Of a stretch of DNA of 64,000 bases, positions 9,210 to 16,797 are shown piece by piece (positions within the stretch are counted from its first letter, which is position 1; every line of letters starts with the position of its first letter). The DNA lies in assembly GCF_036381655.1 (NCBI RefSeq), contig NZ_DASVCJ010000006.1, positions 124,001 to 188,000 on the forward strand, written 5' to 3'. This stretch comes from Ferrovibrio sp036381655. GTDB taxonomy: Bacteria > Pseudomonadota > Alphaproteobacteria > Ferrovibrionales > Ferrovibrionaceae. Made by a program: the position numbers and the translations under genes. The notes beneath the pieces are model-generated. The model was given only the letters and a program-made list of their open reading frames with translations. It ran no database searches and was not told the DNA's origin.

Positions 9210-9980
9210 GTGACGGAACCAGAACCTCTTTCCTGCATCGTCGTCACCGGCGCGTCGAGTGGCATCGGCGCGGCGCTTGCCCGGCTCTATGCAACGTCCG
9301 GCGTGACATTGGCACTGACCGGACGCGATAAAACCCGTCTCGATGGCGTCGCCTCAGAATGCCGGGCGCTTGGCGCAACGGTCATCGCCGACACGATTTC
9401 GGTCACCGATGCCGAGGCGATGAAGGCCTTCATCAACGAGGTTGCGGACCGGGGTCGGCTCGACCTCGTCATTGCCAATGCCGGGCTGTCCGGTGGCTTC
9501 AAGGGCTGGGACGATTTCGACAGCTACGTCCGCGAGATCACCGGCGTCAATATCGATGGCGTGCTGAACACGGTCAATCCCGCCATCCCGATCATGGTCC
9601 GCCAGGGCGGCGGTCAGATCGCCATCATGGCTTCGATTGTCGGTCTGATCGCCGCGCCCGGCGCCGTGCCGTATTCATCGACCAAGCATTTCGCCCGCGC
9701 CTATGCCGAGGAATTGCGCGGCCGGCTGGCACCCTTGAACATTCGGGTTTCCGCGATCTGCCCGGGCTTCGTGGTTAGCCGCATGACCGACCGCAACAAT
9801 TTCCCGATGCCATTCCTGATGAAAGCCGATAAGGCGGCGCACATCATCCGCGACGGCCTGGCCAGAAACCGGGGGCGTATCGCGTTCCCCTGGCCCATGC
9901 TGGCTCTGGCCCGGCTGCTCGGAATCCTGCCCTATCCCTGGCTGGACCACCTGATGCGCCGTATCCCGCGGAAAAGCTGA
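9210..9980 (+). CDS. SDR family NAD(P)-dependent oxidoreductase
   Basis: Classical short-chain dehydrogenase of 256 aa. It has the cofactor motif TGASSGIG near residue 13, NAG in the central strand (ANAGLSGGF), and a catalytic Ser before YSSTK (Tyr-x-x-x-Lys). Substrate is unknown. GTG 9210 follows GAGG at a suitable distance. It ends one base before the stop of convergent mltG. Confidence 0.85.
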   Translation: MTEPEPLSCIVVTGASSGIGAALARLYATSGVTLALTGRDKTRLDGVASECRALGATVIADTISVTDAEAMKAFINEVADRGRLDLVIANAGLSGGFKGWDDFDSYVREITGVNIDGVLNTVNPAIPIMVRQGGGQIAIMASIVGLIAAPGAVPYSSTKHFARAYAEELRGRLAPLNIRVSAICPGFVVSRMTDRNNFPMPFLMKADKAAHIIRDGLARNRGRIAFPWPMLALARLLGILPYPWLDHLMRRIPRKS

Positions 9981-10958
9981 TCAGCGCTTCCGCTCGGCCC
10001 GGTAGGCCGCCACGTTGCGCAGGTGCTGTTCATAGGTTTCGGCAAAGACATGGCCGCCTCTGCCATTGGCGACAAAGAACAGATAATCGTTCTGCTCGGG
10101 CTGCAGCACGGCCGCCAGGCTTGCCCGTCCGGGGTGATTGATCGGCGTCGGTGGCAGGCCGTCGATCAGATAGGTGTTCCATGGCGAAGCGGCCGCCAAA
10201 TCGGCGTGGCTGAGCGGCCGGTCCAGCGGATGTTCGCCCTTGGTCAGCCCATAGGCGACGGTCGGATCAGCCTGAAGCCGCATGCCCTTCTTAAGCCGGT
10301 TCAGATATACGGCGGCCACCCGTGGCCGTTCCTCTGCGATCGGCGTCTCCGCCTCGACGATGGAGGCCAGCACGATCGCCTGCTCCGGATTGGCCAAGGG
10401 CAGGCCCGGCGCCCGCTTGGCCCAAAGCTCGGCGAGCAGGCTCTTTTCTGCCTGCTGCATGCGGTGAACCAAATCGCTGCGGCTGTCGCCGCGGATATAA
10501 TGATAGGTTTCCGGCAGCAGGCTGCCTTCCGGAATGTTCTCCTGCGGCCAGTCGCCGCTTAAGGCATCGGCGCCGGCGATCAACTGGCGGATCTCGGCGG
10601 TGGTCAGCCCCTCCGGGATGGTCAGGCGATGGATCAGGACTCGCCCGGCGGCAATCTGCTCCAGCACGCCGCGCGGGGTCTCTCCGGGGGCGAACTGGTA
10701 CTCGCCCGCCTTCAGCTTGGTTCTGGTGCCGGTGTAAGAAGCCGCGAATTCCAGCAGCCGCGCATTCGAGACCACGCCGCCCCGGGTCAACAGCCGGGCG
10801 ATCGCCGTGACGCCGCTGCCGCGGGGAATGACGATTACCGTCTCCTGCGCGGCAGGACCGGGCCGATCCAGCCAGGATACGAACCAGATATACCCGCCGC
10901 CAAAAATCAGCACCGCCGCCAGCGCAATTGCCAGCAGCGGCCGCACGATCCGTTTCAT
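9981..10958 (-). CDS. mltG: Endolytic peptidoglycan transglycosylase MltG (YceG)
   Basis: Membrane-anchored lytic transglycosylase that cuts nascent glycan strands. The product is 325 aa with one N-terminal membrane helix (LLAIALAAVLIFGGGYIWFV), a LysM-like domain (IPRGSGVTAIARLL), and the YceG catalytic domain with the Glu in SIVEAETPIAEERP, followed by LQADPTVAYGL and LPPTPINHPG. It lies 10 bp after fabF in the fatty-acid operon, a common position for mltG. Confidence 0.92.
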   Translation of the reverse strand: MKRIVRPLLAIALAAVLIFGGGYIWFVSWLDRPGPAAQETVIVIPRGSGVTAIARLLTRGGVVSNARLLEFAASYTGTRTKLKAGEYQFAPGETPRGVLEQIAAGRVLIHRLTIPEGLTTAEIRQLIAGADALSGDWPQENIPEGSLLPETYHYIRGDSRSDLVHRMQQAEKSLLAELWAKRAPGLPLANPEQAIVLASIVEAETPIAEERPRVAAVYLNRLKKGMRLQADPTVAYGLTKGEHPLDRPLSHADLAAASPWNTYLIDGLPPTPINHPGRASLAAVLQPEQNDYLFFVANGRGGHVFAETYEQHLRNVAAYRAERKR

Positions 10959-10968
10959 GCCCAGGAGT

Positions 10969-12246
10969 TTAGGCGTCGTACCGCTTCAGGACCAGAGACG
11001 CGTTGGTGCCGCCGAATCCGAAGGAGTTCGAAAGCGCCGCCCGAACCTGACGCTTCTTTGCCTTGTGCGGCACAAGATCGATGCCCTCGGCCGCCTCGGA
11101 AGGATCGTCGAGATTGAGGGTGGGCGGAACCACGCCGGTCTTGATCGCCAGGATCGAGAAGATCGCCTCGACCGCGCCGGCGGCGCCGAGCAAATGGCCG
11201 ATCGACGACTTGGTCGACGACATCGACAGGTTGGCCACCGCGTTGCCAAACAGGCGCTTGATGGCGCCCAGTTCGATTTCGTCGCCCAGCGGCGTCGAGG
11301 TGCCGTGTGCGTTGACGTAGTCGATATCCGACGGCTGCATGCCGGCGCGTTTCAGAGCCATCTGCATGCAGCGGAAGGCGCCGTCGCCGCTCTCATGCGG
11401 CGCGGTGATGTGATAGGCATCGCCTGACAGGCCATAGCCGACGATCTCGGCGTAGATTTTAGCGCCGCGACGCTTGGCATGCTCCAGCTCTTCCAGCACG
11501 ACGATGCCGGCGCCCTCGCCCATCACGAAACCGTCGCGCCCCTTGTCCCAGGGACGCGATGCCGCGCTCGGGCGGTCATTGTAGCCGGTGGACAGCGCGC
11601 GGGCGGCGCAGAAGCCGGCAATACCGAGCGGACCGACGGTCGCTTCGGCGCCGCCGGCGATCATGACGTCGGCATCGTCAAAAGCGACCAGACGAGCCGC
11701 ATCGCCGATCGCATGCGCACCGGTCGAACAGGCCGTCACCACGGCGTGGTTCGGGCCCTTGAAGCCGTGCTCGATCGACACGTAACCAGAAACGAGATTG
11801 ATCAGCCGACCCGGTACGAAGAACGGGCTGATGCGGCGATGCCCCTTTTCCTTGAGCGTGATCGCCGCCTCCTCGATGCCATTCAGGCCGCCAATGCCGG
11901 AGCCGATCAGGACCCCGGTCCGGCAGCGCTGCTCTTCGTCGGCCGGCACCCAGCCGGAATCGCTGATCGCCTGCTTCGCCGCCGCCATGCCGTAGACGAT
12001 GAAATCGTCGACCCGCTTGCGCTCCTTGGCTTCCATCCAGGCGTCCGGATCGAAGGCATCCTCCCGGTCCGGGTGATCCGCCTTGAGGGGCACCTGACCG
12101 GCGATCTTCGCCGGCATTTCGGACGCATCGAACCGGGTGATCGGACCAATGCCGGACTCGGAATTGGTCAAGCGGGTCCAGGTTGCCTCAACGCCGGTGG
12201 CAAGCGGCGTAACCAAGCCGAGGCCGGTAACGACGACACGACGCAT
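10969..12246 (-). CDS. fabF: Beta-ketoacyl-ACP synthase II FabF
   Basis: Condenses malonyl-ACP with acyl-ACP in chain elongation. The product is 425 aa with the thiolase fold. The nucleophile Cys is in TACSTGAHAIG; the two His are in NAHGTSTPLGD and KSSIGHLLGAAG; the C-terminal NSFGFGGTNASLV motif is present. It follows acpP by 60 bp and precedes mltG by 10 bp. Confidence 0.96.
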   Translation of the reverse strand: MRRVVVTGLGLVTPLATGVEATWTRLTNSESGIGPITRFDASEMPAKIAGQVPLKADHPDREDAFDPDAWMEAKERKRVDDFIVYGMAAAKQAISDSGWVPADEEQRCRTGVLIGSGIGGLNGIEEAAITLKEKGHRRISPFFVPGRLINLVSGYVSIEHGFKGPNHAVVTACSTGAHAIGDAARLVAFDDADVMIAGGAEATVGPLGIAGFCAARALSTGYNDRPSAASRPWDKGRDGFVMGEGAGIVVLEELEHAKRRGAKIYAEIVGYGLSGDAYHITAPHESGDGAFRCMQMALKRAGMQPSDIDYVNAHGTSTPLGDEIELGAIKRLFGNAVANLSMSSTKSSIGHLLGAAGAVEAIFSILAIKTGVVPPTLNLDDPSEAAEGIDLVPHKAKKRQVRAALSNSFGFGGTNASLVLKRYDA

Positions 12247-12306
12247 GGCAGAACCTTTCTTACGGGAACCGAAAAGCGAAAGATGCGCAGCAGGAGCGGG
12301 CCCGAC

Positions 12307-12546
12307 TTAGGAGGCCGAACGCTCCTTGATGAAATCGATGGCATCCTTGACGGTCAGGATCTTTTCCGCCGCGTCGTCAGGGATCTCGACGCCGAATTCT
12401 TCTTCGAACGCCATCACCAGCTCGACCGTATCCAAGCTGTCCGCGCCCAGGTCATCAATAAAGCTTGCGCTTTCGGTAACCTTTTCTTCCTCGACGCCCA
12501 GATGCTCGACGACGATCTTCTTAACGCGCTCAGCAATGTCGCTCAT
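12307..12546 (-). CDS. acpP: Acyl carrier protein
   Basis: Acidic 79-aa carrier protein. The phosphopantetheine attachment Ser is in GADSLDTVELVMAFEEEF, preceded by FIDDLGADS. Length and charge are typical. The 142-bp gap to fabG upstream has a possible weak promoter (TTGGAA, 17 bp, TAATGG), which would allow separate, higher acpP expression. Confidence 0.96.
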   Translation of the reverse strand: MSDIAERVKKIVVEHLGVEEEKVTESASFIDDLGADSLDTVELVMAFEEEFGVEIPDDAAEKILTVKDAIDFIKERSAS

Positions 12547-12688
12547 TTCCTAAATCCTTGTTGTTGTGGCTGCCCGCACCGCGCCAAGCGGCGGCAGCCG
12601 GCAGATGGGGGCCTCCATTACCATAGAAAATCGGCGCTTCCAAGTTGTTCCAGCCCCCCGCCGAAGGATGATCCGTCGCCGAATTTCC

Positions 12689-13429
12689 TCAGGAAATCAT
12701 GGCCATACCGCCGTTTACATGCAAGGTCTGGCCGGTCACATAAGCGGCTTCCTCAGACGCCAGATAGATCACGGCGGCTGCAATTTCAGGGCTTTGGCCG
12801 AGTCGGCCGGCCGGGATGCGCTGGGAAATGGTCTCTTTTTGCTGCTCGGTCAGCACGTCCGTCATGGCCGTCTGGATGAAACCCGGAGCGACGCAATTGA
12901 CGGTGATGTTGCGGGAGGCGACCTCCTGGGCGAGCGCCTTGCTCATGCCCGTCAGGCCGGCCTTGGCAGCAGCATAGTTCGCCTGGCCCGGATTGCCGGT
13001 CGCACCAACCACCGAGGTGATGCTGATGATACGACCCCAGCGCCGCTTCATCATGCCCTTCAGGGAGGCCCGGGCGAGCCGAAAGGCCGCGCTCAGGTTG
13101 ACATCCAGCACCGTCTGCCAGTCCTCGTCCTTCATGCGCATGGCAAGGCCATCGCGCGTGATGCCGGCATTGTTGACCAGGATATCAACCTGGCCCATCG
13201 CGGCCTCGGCCTTGGCGATCAGGCCGTTGACCGCGTCCACATCGCCCAGATTGCAGGGCACGACGTGGACGCGATCGCCGAGCTTGGCGGCCAGTTCCTG
13301 CAGCATGGCTTCGCGGGTGCCGGACAGCGCCACCGTGGCGCCCTGCGCATGCAGGGCGGTGGCGATCGCGCCACCGATACCGCCGGTAGCACCGGTCAGC
13401 AGGGCGAATTTGCCGGACAAATCGAACAT
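12689..13429 (-). CDS. fabG: 3-oxoacyl-ACP reductase FabG
   Basis: NADPH-dependent reduction of 3-oxoacyl-ACP. The product is 246 aa: TGATGGIGGAIA cofactor motif, NNAGITRDGLAMRM, catalytic YAAAK (NYAAAKAGLTGMSK), and C-terminal AAYVTGQTLHVNGGMAM. ATG 13429 has AAGGAG upstream. It lies 10 bp after fabD. Confidence 0.95.
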   Translation of the reverse strand: MFDLSGKFALLTGATGGIGGAIATALHAQGATVALSGTREAMLQELAAKLGDRVHVVPCNLGDVDAVNGLIAKAEAAMGQVDILVNNAGITRDGLAMRMKDEDWQTVLDVNLSAAFRLARASLKGMMKRRWGRIISITSVVGATGNPGQANYAAAKAGLTGMSKALAQEVASRNITVNCVAPGFIQTAMTDVLTEQQKETISQRIPAGRLGQSPEIAAAVIYLASEEAAYVTGQTLHVNGGMAMIS

Positions 13430-13439
13430 AGATGTCTCC

Positions 13440-14381
13440 TTAAAGGGTTTTCGCCCAGGCTTCCAATTCGGCAGGCAAACCAACGCTGACCGGTTCGACC
13501 TCCTTGTCGATCCGCTTCATCAGGCCGGCCAGAACCTTGCCCGCCCCCAGTTCCGCGACCTGGGATGTGCCTTGCGCCTTCAGCCAGATCATGCTTTCGC
13601 GCCAGCGCACAAGTCCAGTGACCTGTTGCACCAGCAATTTCTTGATATCGTCGGGATCGGATTCGCCCTTGGCCGTGACATTGGAGACGACCGGCAATTT
13701 CGGTGCGCTAAGCTGCACCTTGCCCAAAGCCTCTGCCATGGCATCGGCCGCCGGTTGCATCATGGCGCAATGAAATGGCGCGCTGACCGGCAGCAGCATG
13801 GCCCGCTTCACCCCCTTGGCCTTGGCCACTTCGATGGCGCGCTCAACGGCCGATTTCTTGCCGGAGATCACCACCTGGCCGCCGCCATTGTCGTTGGCGC
13901 AACCGACCACCTCACCTTGCGCCGCTTCGGCGACGACCTGCTGCGCCAGATCGAGTTCCGCGCCCAGCAGGGCCGCCATCGCCCCCTCGCCGACCGGCAC
14001 CGCCTTTTGCATCGACTGGCCGCGCAGCTTCAGGAGCCGTGCCGCATCGGCGATCGACAGAGCGCCCATGGCGCAAAGCGCCGAATACTCACCCAGCGAA
14101 TGGCCGGCCGCATAGGCCCCCTTGGCCGCCAGATCGACGCCGAACTCCTTTTCGGCGACACGTACCACTGCCATGCTGGTCGCCATCAAGGCGGGCTGCG
14201 CATTTTCGGTCAGCGTCAGATCGCTTTCCGGCCCTTCGAACATCAGCTTCGAGAGCTTTTGCGACAGGGCATCGTCGACTTCCTGGAACACCTCGCGTGC
14301 CGCGCTGAAGGCCTCGGCAAGTTCCTTGCCCATGCCGACCGCTTGGCTGCCCTGGCCTGGAAACAAATAGGCACGGCTCAT
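13440..14381 (-). CDS. fabD: Malonyl-CoA:ACP transacylase FabD
   Basis: Loads malonyl groups onto ACP. The product is 313 aa with the start RAYLFPGQGSQAVGMG, nucleophile Ser in GHSLGEYSAL, and catalytic His in SAPFHCAMM. GGGGAG lies 8 bases before ATG 14381. First gene of the fabD-fabG-acpP-fabF-mltG cluster; plsX and fabH, often upstream in other bacteria, are not here. Confidence 0.95.
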   Translation of the reverse strand: MSRAYLFPGQGSQAVGMGKELAEAFSAAREVFQEVDDALSQKLSKLMFEGPESDLTLTENAQPALMATSMAVVRVAEKEFGVDLAAKGAYAAGHSLGEYSALCAMGALSIADAARLLKLRGQSMQKAVPVGEGAMAALLGAELDLAQQVVAEAAQGEVVGCANDNGGGQVVISGKKSAVERAIEVAKAKGVKRAMLLPVSAPFHCAMMQPAADAMAEALGKVQLSAPKLPVVSNVTAKGESDPDDIKKLLVQQVTGLVRWRESMIWLKAQGTSQVAELGAGKVLAGLMKRIDKEVEPVSVGLPAELEAWAKTL

Positions 14382-14430
14382 ACTCGGGCTCCCCGTTCGT
14401 TGACGCCACAAATGATAAAATGCGGCGCCA

Positions 14431-14458
14431 GTCATAAGCGCCAGTCCCGCCCTGTCAA
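14431..14458 (-). promoter_or_regulatory. Sigma-70 promoter of the fabD operon
   Basis: A perfect TTGACA (14458-14453), a 16-base spacer and TATGAC (14436-14431) lie about 50 bases upstream of fabD, in the gap after the monooxygenase gene. An ACTGGCGC direct repeat overlaps the spacer and start site, a possible operator. Confidence 0.65.
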
Positions 14459-14478
14459 GCGCTGACGATTACCCGCCC

Positions 14479-16056
14479 TCAAACCGGCTGCATCAGAGCT
14501 TTTCTGTAAGCTTTTGAAATCTTTTCAGGATTCGCGCGCCGCCAACGTGCCGCGACATGCTGATCCGGGCGCAGCAGGTAAACGGTTCCAGGCTCGGCAC
14601 CGTAGCGGCGGGCAATCAGATCCTGGTTGTGCACGGGAAGCGTGGAGATTCGAGAAGCCAGCGGTGCCGGCACCGCGGCCTCGGCATCGAAGGTCAGCAA
14701 TGTGAACCCATTCTGGCATCGCCGCAGCAGCCAATCCCCATCGTTCAACGGAGCATCTATGGCCGGCGCCCCCGGCGGCGGCCCGCCAGCGAAAACCTCA
14801 TCATCCGGCGTCGACAAGGGCGAATCGCGATACCTTGTCGGCAAGGACAGCCGGCCCGAATTGACCATCTGACGCGCGAAGGCGTAGTCGCCGGCGAGAT
14901 CGAGGACGGCATCGCGCAAAGCCTTGGCGGCGCTGTTGCGTGGCACGATGAAATCGGTGCTGCGGGTGGAATGCAGGATATTCTCCTCCGCCGCCTCGAC
15001 CCGCTCGCTGTCATAGGTGTCCAGCAGCGCATCCGGCGCCTCGCCGGTCATCACATAGGCGAGTTTCCAGATCAGGTTGTCGACGTCCTGAACGCCGGAA
15101 TTGGCGCCGCGCGCGCCAAATGGCGATACCTGATGGGCGGCATCGCCAATGAACAGGATACGACCGTGACGGAAATGGTCCAGACGCCGGCACTGAAAGG
15201 TATAGATGCTGACCCATTGCAGCTCGAAGGGGGTATTCTCGCCCAGCATCGCCTTGAGCCGCGGAATGACGCGCGCCGGCTGGCGCTCGACTTCCGGATC
15301 CGCCTGCCAGCCCAATTGCAGATCGATCCGCCAGATGTCATCCGGTTGCTTGTGCAGCAGCGCCGAGCCGCCATTGTGGAAAGGAGGTTCGAACCAGAAC
15401 CAGCGCTCGGTGGGGAAGTCGGCCTTCATATGGACGTCGGCGATCAGGAAGCGGTCCTCGAAGACCTGACCACGGAAATCCAAGCCAAGCTGCCGGCGGA
15501 TGGTCGAGCGCGCGCCATCGGCGGCCAGCAGGTAATCCGCGACCAGTGTATAGCCGCCATCCGGGGCTTCCACGCTCAGCCGGACGCCGTCATTGCCCGT
15601 CGTCACCCCCACGGCCCGATGTTTCCAGCGCAGGTCGATCGCCTCCTGCGCCCGGGCCGCCTCGACGAGGAAAAGCTCGGCATAATATTGCTGAAGATTG
15701 ATGAAGGCCGGGAAGCGATGGCCGCTTTCTGGCAGCAGATCGAAGCTGTAACGCTGCGCCGGTCCGTGGAAGACCCTGCCAAGCTGCCAGGTCACCCCCT
15801 TGTCCAGCATGCGCTCGCCGACGCCCAGGCGGTCCCAGATCTCAAGCGTGCGCTTGGCGTAGCAGATCGCCCGGCTGCCGACGCTGACCGTGTCCTCCTC
15901 GTCCAGCAGGACGCAGGAGATGCCGTGTTTGGCCAGATCCAGGGCGGCGCTGAGGCCGACAGGCCCTCCGCCCACGATAGCAACCCGGCAATGCTCGACG
16001 CCGCCCGGATTGTTGGGCGGCCTGTACCCAAACGACGGATAGGCGAACTCCGCCAT
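14479..16056 (-). CDS. FAD-dependent aromatic-ring monooxygenase
   Basis: The product is 525 aa of the p-hydroxybenzoate hydroxylase fold, closest by motif to 3-(3-hydroxyphenyl)propionate or phenol hydroxylases (MhpA-like). It shows the dinucleotide motif VAIVGGGPVGLSAALDLA near the N-terminus, the second FAD motif GDAAHQVSPFGARGAN, and a thioredoxin-like C-terminal region. It would hydroxylate a phenolic substrate with NAD(P)H and O2; the substrate cannot be told. ATG 16056 has GGAGGAAAGG upstream, which decides the start over an ATG 27 bases earlier. No ring-cleavage genes are adjacent. Confidence 0.85.
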   Translation of the reverse strand: MAEFAYPSFGYRPPNNPGGVEHCRVAIVGGGPVGLSAALDLAKHGISCVLLDEEDTVSVGSRAICYAKRTLEIWDRLGVGERMLDKGVTWQLGRVFHGPAQRYSFDLLPESGHRFPAFINLQQYYAELFLVEAARAQEAIDLRWKHRAVGVTTGNDGVRLSVEAPDGGYTLVADYLLAADGARSTIRRQLGLDFRGQVFEDRFLIADVHMKADFPTERWFWFEPPFHNGGSALLHKQPDDIWRIDLQLGWQADPEVERQPARVIPRLKAMLGENTPFELQWVSIYTFQCRRLDHFRHGRILFIGDAAHQVSPFGARGANSGVQDVDNLIWKLAYVMTGEAPDALLDTYDSERVEAAEENILHSTRSTDFIVPRNSAAKALRDAVLDLAGDYAFARQMVNSGRLSLPTRYRDSPLSTPDDEVFAGGPPPGAPAIDAPLNDGDWLLRRCQNGFTLLTFDAEAAVPAPLASRISTLPVHNQDLIARRYGAEPGTVYLLRPDQHVAARWRRANPEKISKAYRKALMQPV

Positions 16057-16204
16057 CCTTTCCTCCGGCTGTTTTGGTTGCATTTGAAACCAATATAGCG
16101 AACGGAGAAAGCCTCTGGCGATGGAAAATATGGTTAATCAATGCTGAAGGCGTGGTGCGGCCTCTGCGCCGATACGAAACTGGACGCGAATTGAGGAGTT
16201 CGCC

Positions 16205-16381
16205 GTGGAAGCGTCAGGCGTCAAGCAGAAACTGTATTTCGTCGGCCTGAGGGTCGCGCAGGACAGCCAGCTCGCCGTGCTCACTGCCGTGACGGCGGGG
16301 CTTGAAAATATCAAGCAGATCACCAAGGCTGCCGCCCCCATGCAGGCTGGTGTCGGCGGTCAGGTGGATATCTCGGTCTAA
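16205..16381 (+). CDS. Small protein of unknown function (58 aa)
   Basis: A GTG start at 16205 has an ideal GAGGAG six bases upstream. The frame runs to TAA at 16379-16381 and is followed 22 bases later by a strong intrinsic terminator. The product (KLYFVGLRVAQDSQLAVL, then an Ala-rich helix and a Gly/Val tail) is not one I recognise. Ribosome site plus terminator argue that it is a real gene. Its position beside the flagellin island invites, but does not prove, a motility role. Confidence 0.6.
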   Translation: MEASGVKQKLYFVGLRVAQDSQLAVLTAVTAGLENIKQITKAAAPMQAGVGGQVDISV

Positions 16382-16403
16382 GCGGGCGATCCGCCTCAAA
16401 GAC

Positions 16404-16435
16404 AAAAAAACCGGCCAGTTCCTGGCCGGTTTTTT
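16404..16435. terminator. Bidirectional intrinsic terminator
   Basis: Perfect 8-bp stem CCGGCCAG / CTGGCCGG with a 3-base loop, flanked by seven A on one side and six T on the other, so it works on both strands. It ends the 58-aa gene on + and the 73-aa gene on -. Confidence 0.92.
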
Positions 16436-16459
16436 CACGCCTGCTGCAGGACTGGGCCT

Positions 16460-16681
16460 TTATTTGGCGTCGAAAGCGCCCGAGCGAATCGTATCCGGCA
16501 ACTTCTCCAGGCCATGGGCGGTGACCGCCTTGCCGAAGATCGCCGTCAGCTCCGCCAGAGCCATGCTCATGGCTATCGCCGCAACGATCTCGCGGTTCAC
16601 GCCACCATTCACCAGAGCTTCCCAGGTCGCGACGAAGGATTCGCGCGTGACCTTGCTCTGCTCGTCTTCCGTCATCGACAT
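16460..16681 (-). CDS. Small protein of unknown function (73 aa)
   Basis: ATG 16681 is preceded by a GGAGG-rich ribosome site. The product is mostly helical: an acidic start (MSMTEDEQSKVTRESFVATW), then a hydrophobic Ala/Ile/Met helix and a short charged tail. No signal peptide or clear membrane helix, and no family recognised. It converges on the 58-aa gene across the shared terminator. Confidence 0.6.
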   Translation of the reverse strand: MSMTEDEQSKVTRESFVATWEALVNGGVNREIVAAIAMSMALAELTAIFGKAVTAHGLEKLPDTIRSGAFDAK

Positions 16682-16797
16682 GGGTTGACCCCCCCTCCGA
16701 AAACTGGGCAAACAATTTCGCCTCAACAACCGCTTTCGTCGCATATTTTGGTTGATTGATGGTAAATGCGACTCTTCAAGGCCGAGCGGTAACCGAA

